Shown piece after piece: positions 12,507 to 16,116 of a stretch of 16,116 bases of DNA. The position numbers and the translations under genes are program-made. Origin of the DNA: Terriglobia bacterium (GTDB lineage: Bacteria > Acidobacteriota > Terriglobia > UBA7540); contig JASHSC010000269.1 of assembly GCA_030036915.1 (NCBI GenBank), positions 1 to 16,116 of the forward strand. Direction: 5' to 3'. How positions within the stretch are numbered: position 1 is the first letter of the stretch; every line of letters starts with the position of its first letter. The notes under the pieces are model-generated. The model was not told where the DNA came from, did not search any database, and saw only the letters and a list, made by a program, of their open reading frames with translations.

Positions 12507-13887
12507 ATGAACCGAAGAGATTTTCTGGGTGTTTTGGGAGCCGGCGCGGCCGCGCAAAGTGCGGCGCAGGAATCACCAGCGGCGCTTCCCGATGACATTT
12601 ACCCTGAGTTGGTCAAGAGCCTCGATGCGGGTTTGGAGAAGGCTCTCTTGCGCCAGCAGCCGAGTGGGGGGTGGCTTGACCCTCACGCGATTCCCAGTGT
12701 CATCAGTTCCGCCGGCACACTTTCCGCCATGACGGCTGCTTTCCTCGCGCCCGAGTCGCGTTATTACCGTCAGGCTGCGATCCTTGAGCGAATGGAGCGC
12801 GTCGCGGATTATCTTCTGCGCGTCCAGAATCCGGACGGAACCATCGATTCCTACCTTACGAATTTCGCTTCTCCGCCGGACACGGCGTTTGTCGTGCAGG
12901 CGCTGGGCCCGGCTGCTCGACCGTCCCGCGCTCTTGGAGCTGCCTCGAAAAAACCTGGAGACGCTGCTTTACTTCCTGCACCCTAACGATGAAATCGCTA
13001 CGGATATTTCCCACCGTCAGGACCGATTCCAGGCGGTTTCCCTTGTGCACTACTACCGATGTTATCGATTTATGGCCTGGCATGATCAGGATGGATGGTT
13101 CGCGAGCGTCGCCCAATACATTGAGCGCAACCACCTGCCTGAAATAGGTGATTGCGTGATTGACTTCCTGGAAACCCCCGAACTTCGCAATCCGCTGCCC
13201 AAGCGCGAGCCGATTCCCGCCGATTATGTGGTCTACTATCCACACTCTTCTTTCGTCCACGTTCGCCGCGGCGATCGTAGCGCGACGATTCTTGGGAATG
13301 ACTATCGGTTTTTTTCCTTTCGCAATGGCGGTGCGGTGGTGGAAGCCGTGCGTGTGGCCAGCGCTTACTTTGGAAAGGGCCAGTTTTCCGGACCGCTTCA
13401 AAAATCCGATAGCGCTTATCGAATGGAACAATCTCTGGAGGGCTTCTATTACCAACCGCTGGCACCAGCGGACCGCCGCGCTGACGGCGACTGGTCGCTG
13501 ATGCCCAAGTCATTGCGCGCCCGAAGCAATTTCACCCACTTGAATTCGAGCGTGGAGATTCGCGAGATCGATGGCGGCTGCGAAGTTACCCTAAACGTTG
13601 CGGGCGTAAACCAGGCGCCCGTGGCTGTGGAGATAACACTCCGGCCGGGCGGAAATTTGACGGGCGATTCCCTGACTCGCGATGCCGCTTCGCCCAACAT
13701 CTATCTTCTCGGCGAGGGGTTGGCGACGTACGAGCTGGCAGGAAGCCGGGTGCAATTCGGTCCGGGTTTTCGCCAGCATGCCTGGACGCAGTTGCGGGGA
13801 GCGCAGCCGCGCCTGGAAGGCGTGACCGTGTATATGACCGGCTTTACGCCGCTGAAGCGGACTTTCGGATTCACGGCCATTGCATAG
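12507..13887 (+). pseudogene. Tat-signal protein of unknown function, broken by frameshift and probable internal deletion
   Basis: The first frame (12507-12986) starts MNRRDFLGVLGAGAAA, a twin-arginine signal, and reads sensibly to FVVQALGP, near 12909. It then becomes unrelated sequence and stops at 12986. From about 12910 the next frame carries the continuation, ARLLDRPALLELPRKNLETLLYFLHPNDEIATDISHRQDRFQ, and runs 325 residues to the stop at 13887. From memory, homologous exported proteins of about 600 residues in soil bacteria have roughly 120 more residues between these two blocks, including a GGFHTPNHRW-like motif, which is absent here. The break is therefore best read as an out-of-frame deletion of about 0.35-0.4 kb. 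A one-base error in the GGGCCC run is the alternative. The downstream part keeps a beta-rich domain resembling the heparinase/sugar-lyase style, but the function is unknown. The gene converges on the sialidase gene with only 20 bases between the stops. Confidence 0.75.
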
Positions 13888-13907
13888 TGGCAGCGAGGAC
13901 ACCCGCG

Positions 13908-15692
13908 CTACAGCGTGGTTTCGCTTTTGAGGCTGAATATCCACGCACCGTTATTGTCAGTTTCGGTGGCTGCGGAAAACAGGCGCAGATAGCAAATCCC
14001 TCTCGCTGTTTCCAGGCCTGCCAGATTCATGGTGTAGTGGCCGTCCAGGTTGATTTCGCCCACGTTGTTATCGCAATTCCATTTCAACACCAGCTCGTGC
14101 GTTTCGCCGGGCTGCAACTGGAATTTGCGATTCTCATCCACGCCCCATTGGATGCTGGTCGAATCTTCATAGGGCAGGCCGGTCACGTATTGCGCACGCG
14201 CCTTGCCTTCGGAGTCAATCACGCCGCGGAAATGGCCGCCGCCATTGTGCGAGGGCGCCATGAAGGTCTCGGCGAGAGAGAAGTAGAGGCCGGAAAATCC
14301 GGGTTCGGTGCGCACGCGAATCTTCACGCTACCGCGGTTCATGAATGGGAAATTCCAGGTTACTCCGCTGGGCTCATTGGTGCTGGGCTTGGTAATACGC
14401 AGCGCCGGCGTCCCTTGTGGGCCGGGCAAGATCTCCGCGCCGCTGGTGGCGGCGAGCTGCAAGCGTCCCGCGCCTTGCGAAAAGTCCTCGCGTGCGCCGG
14501 GTTCGAGCAGCCAGCGCGGGTTGATGAGCGCCAGCCGATAATCCACGAAGGCGCGGAACTGCTGCCTCTTCCGGCTCGCCCGGCCATCCTTCGAATACGC
14601 GACGAGCATTTGGTGGTCAGGCGTCTCCACCAGAAACGGGTAGCGCATTCCGCCGTACCCGTCGAGATTATCAGCCGCGCCGAAGGTGTTAATCTCGCGA
14701 TAGCCTTTCCACTCCCCGCCGTCCTGGATGGCCAGTACCAGTGATTGGCGCGAGTAGCTGATTCCATCGCGAAACGGCGGGCCGAATTCGTTGTTCCAGG
14801 CGAGAATTAGCCGGCCATCGCGTAAACGCATCACTCCGGCAGGGGCATTCGAGGCGCGGAAATTCGTGCGACGGGCTGTGCTCCATGTCACGCCGCCGTC
14901 GCGGGAGAAGGATTCGAACAAGTAACCCGTTTGTGTGCGGATGATCATCCACACCCGGCCGTCATCGAGCTCAATCAGCACCGGCTCGCAAGCGCCGGAT
15001 TCGCCTGCTTTGCCGCCGCAATCCACGGGCACATCGCTGCGGCAGTTCTTCCACGTTTGGCCGCCATCGTCGGAATAGACCACGTCGCTGACGAAGAATC
15101 CGGTGGCGCGCGTGGGCGAGTGGTACGACAGCGCCACGAGAATGCGCCCGGATTTCAGTTCGATCGCCGAGTTGAGCGCGCCCGTGTAGGTGTGGCCATA
15201 ATCGATCTCGCGAAGCGGCGCCCAGGTTTGCGAGTGATCTCGCGAGACCGTGTGCCATAGGTGGCAGTGGCCCTTCACCACCTCGCTGACCTTAGGCTTC
15301 GGCCAGTCGGTGAAGCGCAGTCCGAAAAGGTGCGCGGCGCCGGGGCCGGGAGGAAAGGTGAACAGCACTTGGCGCTCACTCCAGTCGCTCAAGCCGTCAG
15401 GTGAGAAGCGGCCATACATGTATTCGGGGATCGTGGTGTCGTCCCAGTTTTTGGTCAAACGCCCTTCCGGGTAGACGGCAAGATACCTCCCATTGGCGAG
15501 GCGCACCACCGGACCCATTCTGCCGTCGATATCCTCGAGTCTCGGACCGGAGAGCGGCTCAGATTGTGTGTGCCCGTTGGGCATCGCTGGATCACCACCT
15601 CCGGCGCTCGCGAGGAATGCCGGCGACTTGAGGACGGGCATTGCCGCTATCATCTCTGCTCCATACTTCAGGAATGCTCTTCGGCTTTTCAT
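13908..15692 (-). CDS. Tat-exported sialidase/BNR-repeat family protein
   Basis: The protein has 594 residues. The start is the ATG at 15690-15692, with AGGAG four bases upstream and a clear twin-arginine signal, KSRRAFLKYG. The upstream in-frame ATG at 15770 was rejected because it would bury that signal. The main domain is a six-bladed-propeller type with three Asp boxes, SRDHSQTW (150-157), SDDGGQTW (207-214) and SRDGGVTW (263-270), and conserved phrases such as VRLANGRYLAVY, GACEPVLIELDDGRVWMIIRT and VMRLRDGRLILAWNN. Such proteins cleave or bind sialic-acid-like or other glycosidic ends outside the cytoplasm. The usual sialidase RIP motif is R-M-G-P here, so true sialidase activity is doubtful. 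Residues about 420-594 form an extra beta-sandwich domain (GSVKIRVRTEPGFSGLYFS). It is divergent from the GH172-like gene, with about 235 bases between. Confidence 0.85.
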   Translation of the reverse strand: MKSRRAFLKYGAEMIAAMPVLKSPAFLASAGGGDPAMPNGHTQSEPLSGPRLEDIDGRMGPVVRLANGRYLAVYPEGRLTKNWDDTTIPEYMYGRFSPDGLSDWSERQVLFTFPPGPGAAHLFGLRFTDWPKPKVSEVVKGHCHLWHTVSRDHSQTWAPLREIDYGHTYTGALNSAIELKSGRILVALSYHSPTRATGFFVSDVVYSDDGGQTWKNCRSDVPVDCGGKAGESGACEPVLIELDDGRVWMIIRTQTGYLFESFSRDGGVTWSTARRTNFRASNAPAGVMRLRDGRLILAWNNEFGPPFRDGISYSRQSLVLAIQDGGEWKGYREINTFGAADNLDGYGGMRYPFLVETPDHQMLVAYSKDGRASRKRQQFRAFVDYRLALINPRWLLEPGAREDFSQGAGRLQLAATSGAEILPGPQGTPALRITKPSTNEPSGVTWNFPFMNRGSVKIRVRTEPGFSGLYFSLAETFMAPSHNGGGHFRGVIDSEGKARAQYVTGLPYEDSTSIQWGVDENRKFQLQPGETHELVLKWNCDNNVGEINLDGHYTMNLAGLETARGICYLRLFSAATETDNNGAWIFSLKSETTL

Positions 15693-15773
15693 GGATCTCC
15701 TGGTATTGCTCGATCTTGCTGACGGCTGTAGCGAATTGCGTGCGAGGGAGCATTGTAGCCCAACGGCCACGAT

Positions 15774-15823
15774 TGTAGCGGCGCTCTATGAGCGCCTACC
15801 GCGGTCGATAGACTGCCGCTACA
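15774..15823. repeat. TGTAGCGGC-type palindromic repeat
   Basis: TGTAGCGGC (15774-15782) and GCCGCTACA (15815-15823) are perfect inverted arms. Nested within, and overlapping the left arm, GGCGCTC-TAT-GAGCGCC (15780-15796) is a 7-bp stem with a 3-base loop. A further partial unit ATTGTAGC is repeated at 15752-15759 and 15772-15779. The element lies between the two divergent genes and may separate their transcripts or belong to a dispersed REP family. Confidence 0.75.
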
Positions 15824-15927
15824 GGTGACAAACCGCGTCCGTTGGACTTGCCTTGAGGATTTCAGTAATCTCTGGACTTCTGTTTAATCGTATAGTCAAT
15901 TTCAAACAACTTGTGGAGGTATTCCTT

Positions 15928-16116
15928 ATGATGCGCGCGATGACATTTTTGGTCGGCGTACTTATTCTGGCTGGTCTTGCACTGAATGCGCAGTCGCCAC
16001 AGCCGGTTTTTAACGGCCTGGGATTGGATCTCGGAAATCTGGCGCAGCTCTCGCACGCGCAGACGCGCGAGATCACGGCCGAAAATCCCACGGGTGAAAA
16101 GGGCAAAGGCGGAATG
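15928..16116 (+). CDS. Exported DUF2961 (GH172) family protein, N-terminal part
   Basis: The frame opens at ATG 15928 with GGAGG (15915-15919) eight bases upstream and continues past the window edge; 63 codons are seen. The first 22 residues (MMRAMTFLVGVLILAGLALN, then AQS) are a Sec signal peptide, so the product is secreted or periplasmic. The mature start FNGLGLDLGNLAQLSHAQTR is followed by EITAENPTGEKGKGGM, the (S/T)AENPTGExGxGG signature at the beginning of DUF2961 proteins. This domain is now glycoside hydrolase family 172, whose characterised members act on fructofuranosides and D-arabinofuranosides. The catalytic residues lie beyond the window, so the substrate is not visible. A second ATG at 15931 is possible, but its spacing is less good. 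A TATAGT at 15891-15896 could be its -10. It is transcribed divergently from the sialidase-like gene. Confidence 0.8.
   Translation, partial: MMRAMTFLVGVLILAGLALNAQSPQPVFNGLGLDLGNLAQLSHAQTREITAENPTGEKGKGGM

Noticed and set aside
13887..14744. Open frame of 285 codons on the + strand opposite the sialidase-like gene
   Set aside because: It has no domain and lies wholly antisense to well-supported coding sequence with Asp boxes and a Tat signal.
15819..16106. Minus-strand open frame opposite the DUF2961 start
   Set aside because: The + strand has a good ribosome-binding site, a signal peptide and the AENPTGE motif; the minus-strand product is Ser/Arg-rich without features.

Overview
The window (about 58-60% GC by eye) looks like chromosomal DNA from a soil- or sediment-type Acidobacteriota, perhaps near Solibacter/Bryobacter. 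This is an inference with no marker gene behind it. It rests on the gene style (Tat-exported sialidase-like and Gfo/Idh/MocA proteins, a DUF2961/GH172 protein, Geobacter-type citramalate synthase) and on intergenic spaces full of short palindromic repeats of the CACAGAG, GGGCTTCAGCCC and TGTAGCGGC kinds. No phage, plasmid, CRISPR array, transposase or toxin-antitoxin genes were seen.

Left part (1-3564): the 3' end of hemL overlaps the 3' end of a tRNA-Leu(CAA) gene on the opposite strand. Then come a small membrane-anchored OB-fold-like protein, a large exported TPR protein, a STAS-domain anti-sigma-factor antagonist and a cold-shock protein with a good sigma70-type promoter. These look like housekeeping and regulatory genes transcribed one by one.

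Middle part (3565-12193, all + strand): a secreted two-domain alpha/beta hydrolase of the acetyl-xylan-esterase type, with a catalytic first domain and an apparently dead second one; a Tat-exported Gfo/Idh/MocA oxidoreductase; CimA citramalate synthase; L-threonine 3-dehydrogenase (Tdh, TTG start); a short-chain dehydrogenase; and a metallo-beta-lactamase-fold protein of AHL-lactonase type in which almost all metal ligands are replaced. CimA makes 2-oxobutyrate for isoleucine without threonine, and Tdh oxidises threonine, so these neighbours fit a layout in which isoleucine synthesis does not depend on threonine. The usual Tdh partner Kbl is absent from this window; the SDR and the ligand-less MBL-fold protein occupy that place. 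This trio is the best candidate for an undescribed function.

Right part (12194-16116): a large nested palindromic repeat, a Tat-signal gene disrupted by a frameshift and probably an internal deletion (pseudogene), a convergent Tat-exported sialidase/BNR-repeat protein on the minus strand and, divergent from it, the start of an exported DUF2961 (GH172) protein that runs off the window. The sialidase-like and GH172 genes share one upstream region and probably belong to glycan breakdown.

Nearly every spacer carries a different palindromic element, and one of them seems to have contributed the hydrophobic leader of the TPR protein. Starts were chosen by Shine-Dalgarno position, signal-peptide position and alignment from memory to known proteins. 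No database search was possible.
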